From Rutidosis leptorrhynchoides (lineage: Eukaryota > Streptophyta > Magnoliopsida > Asterales > Asteraceae): a DNA stretch of 64,000 bases. The position numbers and the translations under genes are program-made. Of this stretch, positions 38,949 to 49,442 are shown one piece after another. The first letter of the stretch is position 1; each line of letters starts with the position of its first letter. The notes under the pieces are model-generated. The model was not told the origin of the DNA and ran no database searches. It saw only the letters and a program-made list of their open reading frames with translations. The stretch spans positions 86,710,001 through 86,774,000 of the forward strand of contig NC_092342.1 of assembly GCF_046630445.1 (NCBI RefSeq). The letters are read 5' to 3'.

Positions 38949-39983
38949 ATGTCGAATCTGGAAAAGCTTAAATTTACTCCTTTAGAATCAACTGGAAACA
39001 ACTACATGCCATGGGTTATAAAAGTAAAAATGCATCTTAAATCAATGGGCATTCTTGAAACCATAAATGAAAACAACACTTGTTCTGAAAAAGAACAAGC
39101 TACGGCATGTTGCTTTATTCATCAACATATTGATGAATGCTTACAAAATAATTATGTGACTGTAGAAGATCCCCATGTTTTATGGGAAGGTCTCAAAAGC
39201 AGATTCAATAATCAAAGAGAAATTTTACTTCCAGCTGCAATGGAACAATGGAGAACATTAAGGTTCCAAGACTTTAAGAAAGTAAATGAATACAGCTCAG
39301 CTCTGTATAATACATGTTCACAACTTAAATTCTGTGGACATGAAATTAGTGATGCAGACATGATGGAGAAAACTTTCTCCACAATGAATGCTGCAAACAT
39401 CACAGTGCAAAGAAATTTGAGAATGCTAAAGTTCAAAACATATCCTGAACTTAATTCATATCTCTTAGTTGCAGAGCAAAATGATGAGCTATTAATGAAA
39501 AATCAGCAATCCCGTCCTACTGGTACACTTGCAATCCCTGAAGCAAATACTGCAAATAATTATAAACAGGGACAAGGACGCGGGCAAGGTCGTGGTTATA
39601 ATAACCATCACCATCATCATGCCAAAAGCCATAACTATGGTAGAAACCATCCTTATGGTAATGGTAATGGGCGTGGACGTGGTCGTGGTCGTGGCCGTGG
39701 TGGTCAAAGAAATAGTAATCCACGAAAATATAAATATCAACCACAAAACAAGCCCATTAAACAAGATGTTGAAGAAAATTCTTCTAAAAATTCTGAAGAA
39801 TCTTGCTACAGATGTGGTAGAATGGGCCACTGGACTAATACTTGCCGAACATCTAAACATCTTGTTAAGATGTATCAGGATTCGCTGAAAGGTAAAGAAA
39901 AGGAAGTAAATTTTGTGGATAATATTGATCCAACAGTCACTGAGAAACCATCTGATTTATATGAAGATTTCTTGAATGTTTAA
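38949..39983 (+). CDS. Copia B Gag protein
   Basis: 344 codons from ATG 38,949 (MSNLEKLKF) to TAA 39,981. It forms the virus-like particle that packages element RNA in the cytoplasm. The N-terminal half is a typical Copia gag domain (residues about 10-180: NNYMPWVIKVKMHLKSMG; MEQWRTLRFQD). A Gly/Arg/His-rich RNA-binding stretch follows (about 205-255, RGRGRGRGRG). An intact CCHC knuckle, CYRCGRMGHWTNTC, lies near residues 286-299. Unlike most Copia elements, gag ends in a stop and pol lies downstream after about 147 bases, so the two are either separately translated or joined by splicing. Confidence 0.9.
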   Translation: MSNLEKLKFTPLESTGNNYMPWVIKVKMHLKSMGILETINENNTCSEKEQATACCFIHQHIDECLQNNYVTVEDPHVLWEGLKSRFNNQREILLPAAMEQWRTLRFQDFKKVNEYSSALYNTCSQLKFCGHEISDADMMEKTFSTMNAANITVQRNLRMLKFKTYPELNSYLLVAEQNDELLMKNQQSRPTGTLAIPEANTANNYKQGQGRGQGRGYNNHHHHHAKSHNYGRNHPYGNGNGRGRGRGRGRGGQRNSNPRKYKYQPQNKPIKQDVEENSSKNSEESCYRCGRMGHWTNTCRTSKHLVKMYQDSLKGKEKEVNFVDNIDPTVTEKPSDLYEDFLNV

Positions 39984-40130
39984 GTTGTGTGTCTTTTGAA
40001 AAATAAACGATTTAATATCGTCTGTCTTTGTCATTATGTTTGCTAAATGTTTCAGTACTATCTATTTGCGTTTAAAATATTGTGTAATATTAATGTACTC
40101 ACTATTTATTTCTTATATATGAAGTTCAAT

Positions 40131-43100
40131 ATGAATTTTGCTGGAATACAACATCAATCAAGTGGTGGAGATCTCTGTATAGCAGACAGTGGAACTACAC
40201 ACACTATACTTAAATCCGAGAAATATTTTATTGATCTAAAACCAACGGAAGGAACTATACATACAATATCAGGACCTGCTAACTTGATAAAAGGGATAGG
40301 AAAGGCAAATTTCATACTACCAAATGGTACAAAATTTTTAATAAATGATGCCTTATTTTCTCCCAAGTCAAGCAGAAATTTATTGAGTTTCTCCGACATA
40401 TACCTTAACGGGTATGATTATCAGTCAGTGACAACAGAAAATGAGAAATATTTAAGTATCACTGACAAGAGTCATGTGGTTGAAAAACTGCCAAGACTTA
40501 GTTCTGGATTACATTATACACATATAAATGTACCAGAAATACATATGGTAGTTAACGAAAAATATATTGATCCTGGTGTATTCAGTTTATGGCATAACAG
40601 ATTAGGCCATCCAGGATCAACAATGATGAAAAGGATTATTGAATGTACTCATGGACATCCACTAAAGGATAGAAAAATCCATCATGATACAATGGTTCCA
40701 TGTACATCTTGCTCTCTTGGAAAATTGATAACTAGACCCTCACCACTTAAGGTTGAGAAAGAATCACCAATGTTTCTTGAAAGAATTCAAGGTGATATAT
40801 GTGGACCAATTCATCCACCATGTGGACCATTTAGATATTTCATGGTTCTAATAGACGCATCTAGCAGATGGTCTCATGTTTGTCTGTTATCAAGCCGTAA
40901 TGTGGCATTTGCAAAATTTCTTGCCCAAATTATTAAATTGAGAGCTCATTTTCCTGATTACACCATTAAAAGGGTGAGACTTGATAATGCTGGTGAATTT
41001 ACATCTCAAGCATTTAATGACTATTGCATGTCTATAGGAATTGTTGTTGAACATTCTGTTGCTCATGTTCATACACAAAATGGTTTAGCCGAGTCATTGA
41101 TTAAACGTTTACAGTTAATCGCTAGACCATTGATAATGAGAACAAAACTCCCTGTATCTATATGGGGTCATGCAATTTTACATGCTGCTGCATTGATTCG
41201 CATCAGACCAAGTGCAAGTCATAAATATTCCCCCTACAACTTGCTTTTGGTCAAGAGCCAAATATTTCCCATCTTAGAACATTTGGTTGTGCAGTGTATG
41301 TTCCAATTGCGACACCACAACGTACAAAAATGGGTCCTCAAAGGAGGTTGGGAATATATGTTGGATATGAAACATGTTCAATATTAAGGTATATTGAACC
41401 TATGACAGGTGACGTTTTTACAGCACATTTTGCTGATTGTCATTTTAATGAAACATTGTTCCCTAGATTAGGGGGAGAAATGAAAAATAAAGAAAATGAT
41501 GTTTCATGGTGTGAACCTCAATTAAAGTATCTTGATCCTCGCACAAAAGAATGCGAGACAGAAGTTCAAAAGATAATGCATATACAAGAACTTGCAAATC
41601 AATTGCCTGATGCATTTACAGATACAAAAACGGTGACAAAATCATATATACCAGCAGTAAATACTCCAGCTCGAATTGAAATTCCAAAAGCTGGCAATAA
41701 CGTCACTCATGAATCTTTGCCACGTCAGAAACGTGGAAGACCAATCGGTTCAAAGGATAAAAATCCTCGAAAAAGAAAATCAGCTGATAATGAAGTAAAA
41801 GAAAGTGTTCAAGAAGAACCACAAATCAGTACTCCTACTGCAGAGGAGATTGATGATGTCAATACAGAAATTGCAATCAATTATGCATATTCAAAAATAT
41901 TATGGAACCGAAATGAAATGAAAAATCTTGATGAGAAATTTTCATTTAATGTTGCATATGACATCATGAATAATGATGATGATCCAGAACCAACATCTAT
42001 GGTTGAATGTCAAAATAGACATGATTGGGCTCAATGGAAAGAAGCAATACGAGCTGAATTAGAATCACTCAATAAAAGAAAAGTTTTCGGATCCATCATT
42101 CTCACTCCTAAAGATGTGAAACCTGTAGGATACAGATGGATTTTTGTCCGAAAAAGAAATGAGAAAAATGAAGTTACAAGGTATAAAGCTAGACTTGTAG
42201 CTCAAGGTTTTTCTCAAAGACCGGGAATTGATTATGAAGAAACTTATTCTCCTGTTATGGATGCAATTACTTTTAGGTACTTAATCAGTCTGGCAGTTTC
42301 TAAAAATTTAGAAATGCATCTCATGGATGTTGTGACTGCTTATCTATATGGATCACTTGATAGTGATATATATATGAAGATACCTGAAGGATTTAAGGTA
42401 CCAGAAGCATCAAATGCAAAACCCAAAGAAATGTATTCGATTAAATTACAAAGATCTTTATATGGGTTAAAACAATCGGGACGTATGTGGTATAACCGAT
42501 TAAGTGATTACTTGATAAGCAAAGGGTATACAAATAATCTTACTTGCCCTTGTGTTTTCATTAAGAAAACAACATCCGGATATGTGATCATAGCTGTTTA
42601 TGTTGATGATCTTAACATCATAGGTACAAATAAAGAGATCCATGAAGCCATTCAACTTCTAAAGAAAGAATTTGAAATGAAAGATCTTGGAAAAACCAAG
42701 TATTGCCTTGGTTTACAAATTGAGCATATGCCTAATGGTTTACTTGTACATCAAACAACATATACTGAAAAGATTTTGAAACGTTTCAATATGGACAAGG
42801 CAAAACCATTAAGTACTCCTATGGTTGTTAGATCACTCAATGTTGAAGCTGATCCATTTCGTCCATGTGAAGATCAAGAAGACATTCTTGGACCAGAAGT
42901 ACCATATCTTAGTGCAATTGGAGCTCTTATGTATCTTACAAATTGTACAAGACCTGACATTTCTTTTGCAGTTAATTTGTTGGCAAGGTTCAGCTCTGCT
43001 CCTACCAAAAGACACTGGAATGGGATCAAACACATATTTCGATACCTTCGAGGAACTACTGATTTAGGATTATTTTATTCTAACGAATCAAAACAAGATT

Positions 43101-43597
43101 TGGTTGGTTATGCAGATGCAGGTTATTTATCTGATCCACATAAAGCTAAATCTCAAACTGGATATGTATTCCTAAATGGAGGTACTGCAATATCATGGCG
43201 TTCTCAAAAACAAACACTTGTTGCTACATCGTCAAATCATGCCGAAGTGATTGCATTACATGAAGCTACTCGAGAATGTTTTTGGTTGAGATCAATGACA
43301 CAACTCATTACTGATTCTTGTGGACTAGAACGCGATAAAAGTCCAACAACTATCTATGAAGATAATGCAGCTTGCATAGCACAGATGAAAGAAGGGTATA
43401 TCAAAAGTGACCGAACAAAACACATACCACCTAGATTCTTCTCATACACTCAAAATCTCATTAAGGACAACCAGATTGAAATGAGATATGTGCAATCTAG
43501 CAAAAACTCTGCTGATCTTTTCACGAAAGCACTTCCAACTGCTATTTTCAGAACACACGTTCATAACATTGGCATGAGACATGTTCAAATGATGTAA
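40131..43597 (+). pseudogene. Copia B Pol polyprotein, one frameshift
   Basis: The likely native start is near ATG 40,131, before the protease; the frame is open from 40,047. Order: protease with the aspartic triad DSG (IADSGTTHTIL) near 40,187; pre-integrase finger region LWHNRLGHPG near 40,590; integrase core with all three acidic residues visible (QGDICGPI, LDNAGEF, NGLAESL) up to about 41,100; frameshift near 41,230-41,234, where a run of five C is one short of the expected frame; then RT with VYVDDLNIIG near 42,605; RNase H with ADAGYLSD, NHAEVIAL and YEDNAACI, ending at TAA 43,597. Apart from that one base everything looks intact, so the shift may be a recent mutation or a sequencing error in the C run. 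Confidence 0.88.
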
Positions 43598-43760
43598 CAG
43601 CTGAAGCGATGTCTACTTGAGGGAGAGTCAACTCCATGCTGCACTCTTTTTCCCTTAGCTAAAGTTTTTTTTCCCACTGGGTTTTCTTTAGCAAGGTTTT
43701 TAACGAGGCAGTAATTTATAGTTGATCTTCAACAAAATAAAATTGCTATCCAAGGGGGAG
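43598..43760 (+). other. Copia B 3' untranslated region and polypurine tract
   Basis: No ORF. The purine tract CAAGGGGGAG at 43,751-43,760 abuts the 3' LTR. Confidence 0.85.
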
Positions 43761-44080
43761 TGTTATAATAATAATAATAATATAGATATGGATAGTCAAT
43801 TTTGGTGTATACATATAGTCAATTTTGGTACACAAAGTATGTATTTTTATATTGAGATTTTAGGCTATAAATACTCATGAATGCAAGCATTAAACTTGCA
43901 CCATTTCTCACACTTACAAAGTGTTTCTTTCTTTCTCTCCATTATCATCTTTGTTCTTACACTTCATTATTAGTATTCTAAATCAAGAATCAAACCACTA
44001 AAGGTAGTTATAAGCCTACTGAATTATAACATCAAGAATCAAACCACTAAAGGTAGTTATAAGCCTACTGAATTATAACA
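43761..44080 (+). repeat. 3' LTR of Copia B
   Basis: 320 bp, identical to the 5' LTR apart from the TAA repeat. Same 49-bp terminal duplication (43,982-44,030 and 44,031-44,079) and TATA box (43,866-43,873). Confidence 0.95.
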
Positions 44081-44085
44081 ACTTT
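44081..44085. repeat. Target-site duplication ACTTT, right copy
   Basis: Matches 38,235-38,239. Confidence 0.9.
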
Positions 44086-44309
44086 TATATTATTAGATTT
44101 TTGTTTATTTCGTTCTCCACTTGTGATGGTGGAGTAAAATAAGCGAGTCCTCTCTTTTTCGAGTGTGGTTTGGTCAAAATTTATGGTGCCGAGTTTGTAT
44201 ATATAGAGGTTTAATTTTCATGCATGTGGAGTTTTGGAATCATTAGTAGAGCAGTCTGTGTTTGATAAATAGCATGCAACAAAGGCTTCTAAAAACTACC
44301 TATATTACT

Positions 44310-44557
44310 ATAACAACCTGACTTTTCATTTTATATTTTGATAACAACCGTTAAAGAATTTAACGAACTCGAATTTAAAACTTAAGAAATATCCCAAGTC
44401 GACTTTAAACTAACTCGGTTATGAAAACCGAGACTATTTGGTTCTGTGAAACCAACGAAACTTGGGAAAATAAATTACCAAATTTTTATACTCTTGGATC
44501 ATCATCATCAAAACGATTAAATAAATTAACCCGAACAATTCAGGGACTAGAGTGTAA
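44310..44557. repeat. LTR-like fragment
   Basis: Reads like the start and part of a Gypsy LTR (TATAACAACCTGACTTTTCA ... CAGGGACTAGAGTGTAA). It is cut off at 44,557 exactly where a Helitron-like terminus begins, at the A of an A|T target. Assigned from memory of common plant LTR starts; no second copy is in the window. 44,086-44,309 shows nothing recognisable. Confidence 0.4.
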
Positions 44558-45758
44558 CTAGCAACGGACGGCCCGCGCGTTGCCGCGGTTACCTTTGTTC
44601 ATTGCCTCTGTATTTAGTGGCATAGCAGGAAGAAGCGGCATTGCGGCAATAGTCACTGATGTTCATTCCAAGAGGTTAGTGTAATCACATTCTAGCATAT
44701 AATCTATATAAAATCATGGAGACAAACAAACAAACAAACAAACAAAGTACACTATCATAAACAAAACATTAAAAACAAATAAATGAGCAGACTAAAAAAT
44801 ACCATGAACAGTTGGAAGAAAATAATGGGACTGAAAATATATTACCACCTTAAATATAGCATATGAATTAATTAAATATAGCATATGAATTAATTATGAA
44901 TTTATAGCATATGAATTTATGGTATCAATTAAATGAGTAAAGACCTTAAATGATAGATGAGTAAACTTATGAATGTTGCATTTCCTGAAACTGAAATATC
45001 AACCAAAACACTAACACTTTCAAAATAACAGCAACTGTTCTATGAAACTGAAACAACAAAAATAATAAGGCCAACATCAATGTTCCAGAAGCATTTAGAT
45101 AAGGCTCATATAAAATAAAAGTAACTGAAATAGAAGGATGCAAAAGTTAATGAAAATAAGACAGAAACAATGATCAAAAAGCATAGCTATGTTTCTAAAT
45201 TGATTTACTTCTATCACACTGTTAATTCCTTCCATAGCATCTCTTATAATAGGTCCAACAGCTACTTCATACACTTCCCGAGTCCTCGTACATGAACTAA
45301 ATACTTTATCTGTATTGTTTTATTTAAATCACAGAGTTCTGATCAGAAAGACTATTCAAATCATTAATTCGGTTGTCGTTTTTGGACGCCTACTAATGGG
45401 TCCGATATATCATAGCCCGGTTTTGTCTACCATCAATACAATTAAGACACATACAATTAACTCAATCCATTGAACAACTTTCACTGAGACATTATCACCA
45501 ACACTTATATGCACCATATATACTACAAAATCAAGATATACCTTAAAACTGAATCCTGAGATGCCAAATCAAACTATTTCTTCAGTTGGTACTGCAGCTT
45601 TGCTGAACAACAACCTTCTGTTTTTGCTTTAACTTGGTGAAGTAGAGACTGGAGAAGGACCTATTAGCACAATCAAAAACTATCAACAAATTACATAAAC
45701 GTAGCGCTTCAAAAAGCAAGAAAACATATAACAATTGAGTTGGAGGCAACATAATATT
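44558..45758 (-). mobile_element. Helitron-like 3' terminus and adjoining DNA (5' end not found)
   Basis: On the minus strand the sequence ends CTAG at 44,561-44,558 and is followed by T. Eleven bases upstream lies a GC-only hairpin, CCGCG-GCAACG-CGCGG. Hairpin, about 11 bases, CTRR and insertion between A and T are the hallmarks of Helitron 3' ends. No TC 5' terminus could be found before 45,758, where a Copia LTR begins, so the element may continue beyond that insertion or be truncated. No helicase or Rep is present. The region includes a kinesin exon fragment; the rest (44,600-45,200 and 45,320-45,758) shows no gene. Confidence 0.5.
45220..45309 (-). pseudogene. Kinesin motor-domain exon fragment
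   Basis: On the minus strand a 90-base segment, preceded by an intron-like end (AACAATACAG) and followed by GTGTGA, codes KVFSSCTRTREVYEVAVGPI then IRDAMEGIN. This matches the motor-domain stretch of plant kinesins, which usually continues NGTIFAYGVTSSGKTHTM, i.e. just before the P-loop. Kinesins move along microtubules using ATP. The next exon with the P-loop does not follow, so this is one captured or residual exon, not a gene. It lies about 0.65 kb from the Helitron-like end, and Helitrons are known to pick up such exons. The plant kinesin-7 group looks closest, judged from memory. Confidence 0.6.
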
Positions 45759-46674
45759 TGTTGGGATTTAACAAGTTTCAATATACTTAAAACCATTTAA
45801 GTAGTAAGATAGCGGAAGCAAGTAAATATTACCATTTTAGAACTTGTTATATTTTAACCAATTAAAGTTAAATCCCAATTAGGATCAAGTTGTGAAACAT
45901 ACTTACAAACTACAAACAAGAAAAGAGTTTATGCCTACTCCAAGCTTGTTGATAGATGATGAAGATGATGATGATGAATGGAGCTCCAAAAAAATGAAAC
46001 CTCAAGTTGTAATACCCCAAACTTTGCACCAACACCTTGTACTTTAGTTAGGATTTATTAACACTTGAAGAGAGTTTGCAAAAACCAAATGAAGAACCCT
46101 TTCTTTCCCTCAAAACTCACGGCATACAGCAGCAAAAATGAGAGTGTTTTGTGCAGTTTTTCTAAGTATAATTGCATTTATTGTGTATATCAAAGAGTCA
46201 TGTTACTTGTATATGGAAATGGGAAAGCATGGGTCAAGGAATCTAAGCCTAGAGCATGTGTATCTCATTCCCCATGCCACTTCCCATTTGTTTTATAAAA
46301 TTAGTTTTATATAAGTTAAATTTTATAAAACTTTTTTTATAAAACTTCCATACACATTTGTTATGTACATTTATATATATAAAACCAAGTTTTTATAAAA
46401 TGTAACAAAACAAAGTCAATTATTTAACCTATAAATAATTTAAACTCTTATTATATAAATTATTCCATAATTTATATATATACACATCAAGTAATATTTC
46501 AGAAAACCATTTTTCTTAAAGTTCAAGTGTCGCGTATTTAATCAATGATCAAATCGCTAAGATTAAATACGAATAAGGTGTCAGTAAGTTTGTTATTGGG
46601 TATGACCCGACTTGGATCAAAACATATTAGCCACGTTAATTTAATATGTCTCACGGGCATCCGAAATACCTTCA
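45759..46674 (-). repeat. 3' LTR of Copia C
   Basis: TGTTGGGATTTAAC to ACCTTCA on the plus strand. More diverged from the A LTRs than they are from each other, and without the long TA array. A short frame at 46,065-46,298 has no known domain. Confidence 0.75.
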
Positions 46675-47433
46675 ATCTCCCACTTGCACGAGAAACATAA
46701 GAAATTAATGCAAGTGATGGATACCACCTAACGACCGTCCATCACCCCCAATATGTTATGACTTAGTGCCATTCAATAACATCATCCCTTTCGAGTTCCC
46801 CTCTCGAATGTGAATAGGTGAATCTTACATTATTTCCTTTTGTTCTAGATGTCATGTTAAATCCAAAAGACACAGAGTGATCACTCTCTTCTAGATTTAA
46901 CTTAATCAGGCCTTAGACATCTGACTCTCAACGAATAAGAGGGACAAATTCCATCTTGACTACATACGTCCTAAATATATAGACCTTGCATTATACCTGA
47001 GCTCTTCCTTATGAACTACCATATTTCAGAATAGCGAAGGAAAGAATCAAGGCACAATACTTGGTAAATATCCGAACTCAATATGTATCTCAGGTCAGAG
47101 GATACAATGATATTCGCCTTTACTCAAGATTACATGTGATCAACCACAAAGGCTCCATTTAGTAAATCTTGAGGGCGGGTCTTCCAATATTTGTATCCCA
47201 CAAATATCTATGAACCTTGGTTGCAACCTTGCCCCACATTCATCCCGTGAATGTATACCAATCCAAGTTCATAATAGTCTAAACCTCACACTTGCTCCCA
47301 CAAATGTGATCGACTACGGAATTTAGAACAATTTCTTATTCATGGATAAAATATGTAAAATAGGAACTTGACTCAAAATAAATTAATACCATAATTATAT
47401 TAATGAGTTTGAACAATTTCGTTCCGTTATAAT
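46675..47433 (-). other. Copia C 3' untranslated region
   Basis: Closely matches 6,400-7,150. The nested hairpin with the palindrome AGAGTGATCACTCT (46,874-46,887) is kept. No ORF. Confidence 0.75.
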
Positions 47434-49423
47434 TGATGTTAAAGCTAAGGGGTATAAAATACTATTAAATTTTACAAGGAAATACTATTAAATACGATAC
47501 AATTTTACACAAGATATTTATTTATTGAATGGTTATACTTAAACCTTGCTACAACATTTATAGGCAGTGTACCTAATCATACAGTAGTGTAGTTTTTAGT
47601 AAGTCCGGTTCGTTCCACAGGGAATCTTTTTCACAAAGCTTAACGCTATATTAGTTTAAATTTATAAAAATACAAATATATATATATAAGTAATATTATT
47701 ATTATAAAGGGGGTTTTTACCGTTTAATGACCGGTTTGTCGATTTTAAAAACTTTAGTTGCAGTTAAAACAAAATGTAAAATATTAAATAAATAAAAGAC
47801 TTAATTTTAAGCGTAAAGTAAATAACGATAATGAAATTGCGAATAATAAAAGTGCGATAAAATAAACTTGCGATAATTAAAAAGTACAATAATTAAAAGT
47901 GCAATTAAATACAATAACAATAAATAAAAATGCGATAATTAGAAGTGCAATTAAATATAAAATAAAGGAAATTAAATATGAAATAAAAGAATTATGCTTA
48001 TTTAAACTTCCGTAATCATGATGTTTGACGTGTTGATTTTAGTTTTATGCCCATGGGTTAATTGTCCTTTGTCCTGGATTATTTAATATGTCCGTCTGGT
48101 TTTTGTCCATAACAGTCCATCAGTCATAAATATAAAGTGCGAGTGTCCTCGTCAAATTATCCTTATACCCGAAGTTTAAATATTCCAACTAATTGGGGAC
48201 TTAAACTATAACAAGATTTTAATACTTTGTTTAATAATTACACCAGGATGTCGACTGAGTGTAACCCAAGGTTTTAATACTTTGTTATCAATTATGCCAA
48301 GTGTCCTTGTACATAATTTCACCCCTGTTTTAATAATTCTAGTGGCTATTAATCCATTCCCGTGTTCGGTTAAATGAACGATTATTCGTACATATAAATA
48401 CCCCGCCCATCGTGTCCGATCGAGTGTATATAGTTATTTATAGGTACGTCCAATTGTAAATCTTTATATTAAAATTAACAAACTATCATTTAGTTAAACA
48501 AATATAAAGCCCATTAATAGCCCATAGTCTAATTTCCACAAGTGTCGTTCTTTTGTCCAAACCCCAATTATGGTACAAAGCCCAATTACCCAATTTTAAT
48601 ATTTTTAGCCCAACATCATGATTACTTCGGATTAAATAAGCATAATAATAACTTAGCTACGAGACATTAAATTAAAAAGGTTGAACATAACTTACAATGA
48701 TTAAAAATAGCGTAGCGTTACACGGACAGAATTTCGACTTACACCCTTACAACATTCGCTAACATACCCTTATTATTAGGATTTAAAATTAAAATTAAAA
48801 TTAAAATATAAATATAAATATATACGTTTACATATAGATAGAGAGATTGATGGATGGATTTTACGTTCACCAAACTGCGAATTTATAGGCCTGTGAACTG
48901 AAAAAGGAGTTCATGCGATCGCATGAGCTTTGCTCTTCAAGGCCATGCGATCGCATGGCCAGCTGGGGAGGCTCACATTTGGTTGTTTTCTTCTGCCGAC
49001 GGTTTTATAATATAATATAATATATATTAATTTTAAGAATTAATTATATATTATATTATATTTATGTGCATAGTTGACTTGTAATTTTTAGTCCGTTGCG
49101 TCGAGCATTGAGAGTTGACTCTGGTCCCGGTTCCGGATTTTCGAACGTCCTTGCGTACAATTTAATATCTTGTACTTTGCGTTTTGAATCTTGTACTCTT
49201 GTAATTTTGAGACGTTTCTTATCAATAATTGGAACCTCATTGATTGTATTTTGTACTTTTGAGCTTTTTGGTCGTTTGCGTCTTCAATTCGTCGAATCTG
49301 TCTTTTGTCTTCACCTTTTATTATTTAAACGAATATCACTTGTAAATAGAACAGTTGCAACTAAAAGCTTGTCTTTCTTGAGGAATAATGCTATGAAATA
49401 TATGTTCGTTTTTAGCATTATCA
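47434..49423 (-). repeat. 3' LTR of Athila-like element 2
   Basis: TGATGTTAAAGC to GCATTATCA on the plus strand, 1,990 bp. Related to the element 1 LTR in many blocks. A minus-strand TATA-like CTATAAATTCG lies near 48,884-48,894, and a pair of palindromes lies at 48,911-48,960. Confidence 0.93.
48911..48960. repeat. Palindrome pair, LTR
   Basis: Two perfect palindromes sharing the core CATGCGATCGCATG: a 16-bp one at 48,911-48,926 and the 20-bp GGCCATGCGATCGCATGGCC at 48,941-48,960. Confidence 0.95.
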
Positions 49424-49442
49424 AATATTCCCACACTTGAGC
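49424..49442 (-). promoter_or_regulatory. Polypurine tract of Athila-like element 2
   Basis: Plus-strand AATATTCCCACACTTGAG beside the LTR, with the purine strand on the minus side, as in element 1. Confidence 0.8.

Larger units (their letters stand above)
38240..44080 (+). mobile_element. Ty1/Copia element B, young and nearly intact
   Basis: A 5.84 kb plus-strand element with LTRs 38,240-38,565 and 43,761-44,080 and a perfect ACTTT duplication. The LTRs differ only in the length of a TAA repeat at their start; no substitution was seen in about 320 bp. Coding: gag (38,949-39,983), then protease-integrase-RT-RNase H (40,131-43,597) with one frameshift in a C run. Primer site, purine tract and TATA box are present. 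The 3' non-coding part contains the CCCACTGGGTTTT...TTTTTAACGAGGCA motif common in this kind of plant Copia element. Confidence 0.93.
45759..47433 (-). mobile_element. Copia C, same family as Copia A, cut by the Athila 2 insertion
   Basis: LTR (45,759-46,674) plus the 3' untranslated region up to the point where pol would end. Homologous to 5,267-7,145 of Copia A. The Athila-like element 2 starts at 47,434, so the rest of Copia C should lie beyond the window on the far side of that element. Confidence 0.75.

Noticed and set aside
45640..45655. TCTCTACTT on the minus strand as Helitron 5' end
   Set aside because: It is preceded by G instead of the expected A of the A|T target and has no supporting second copy, so the 5' end is left open.
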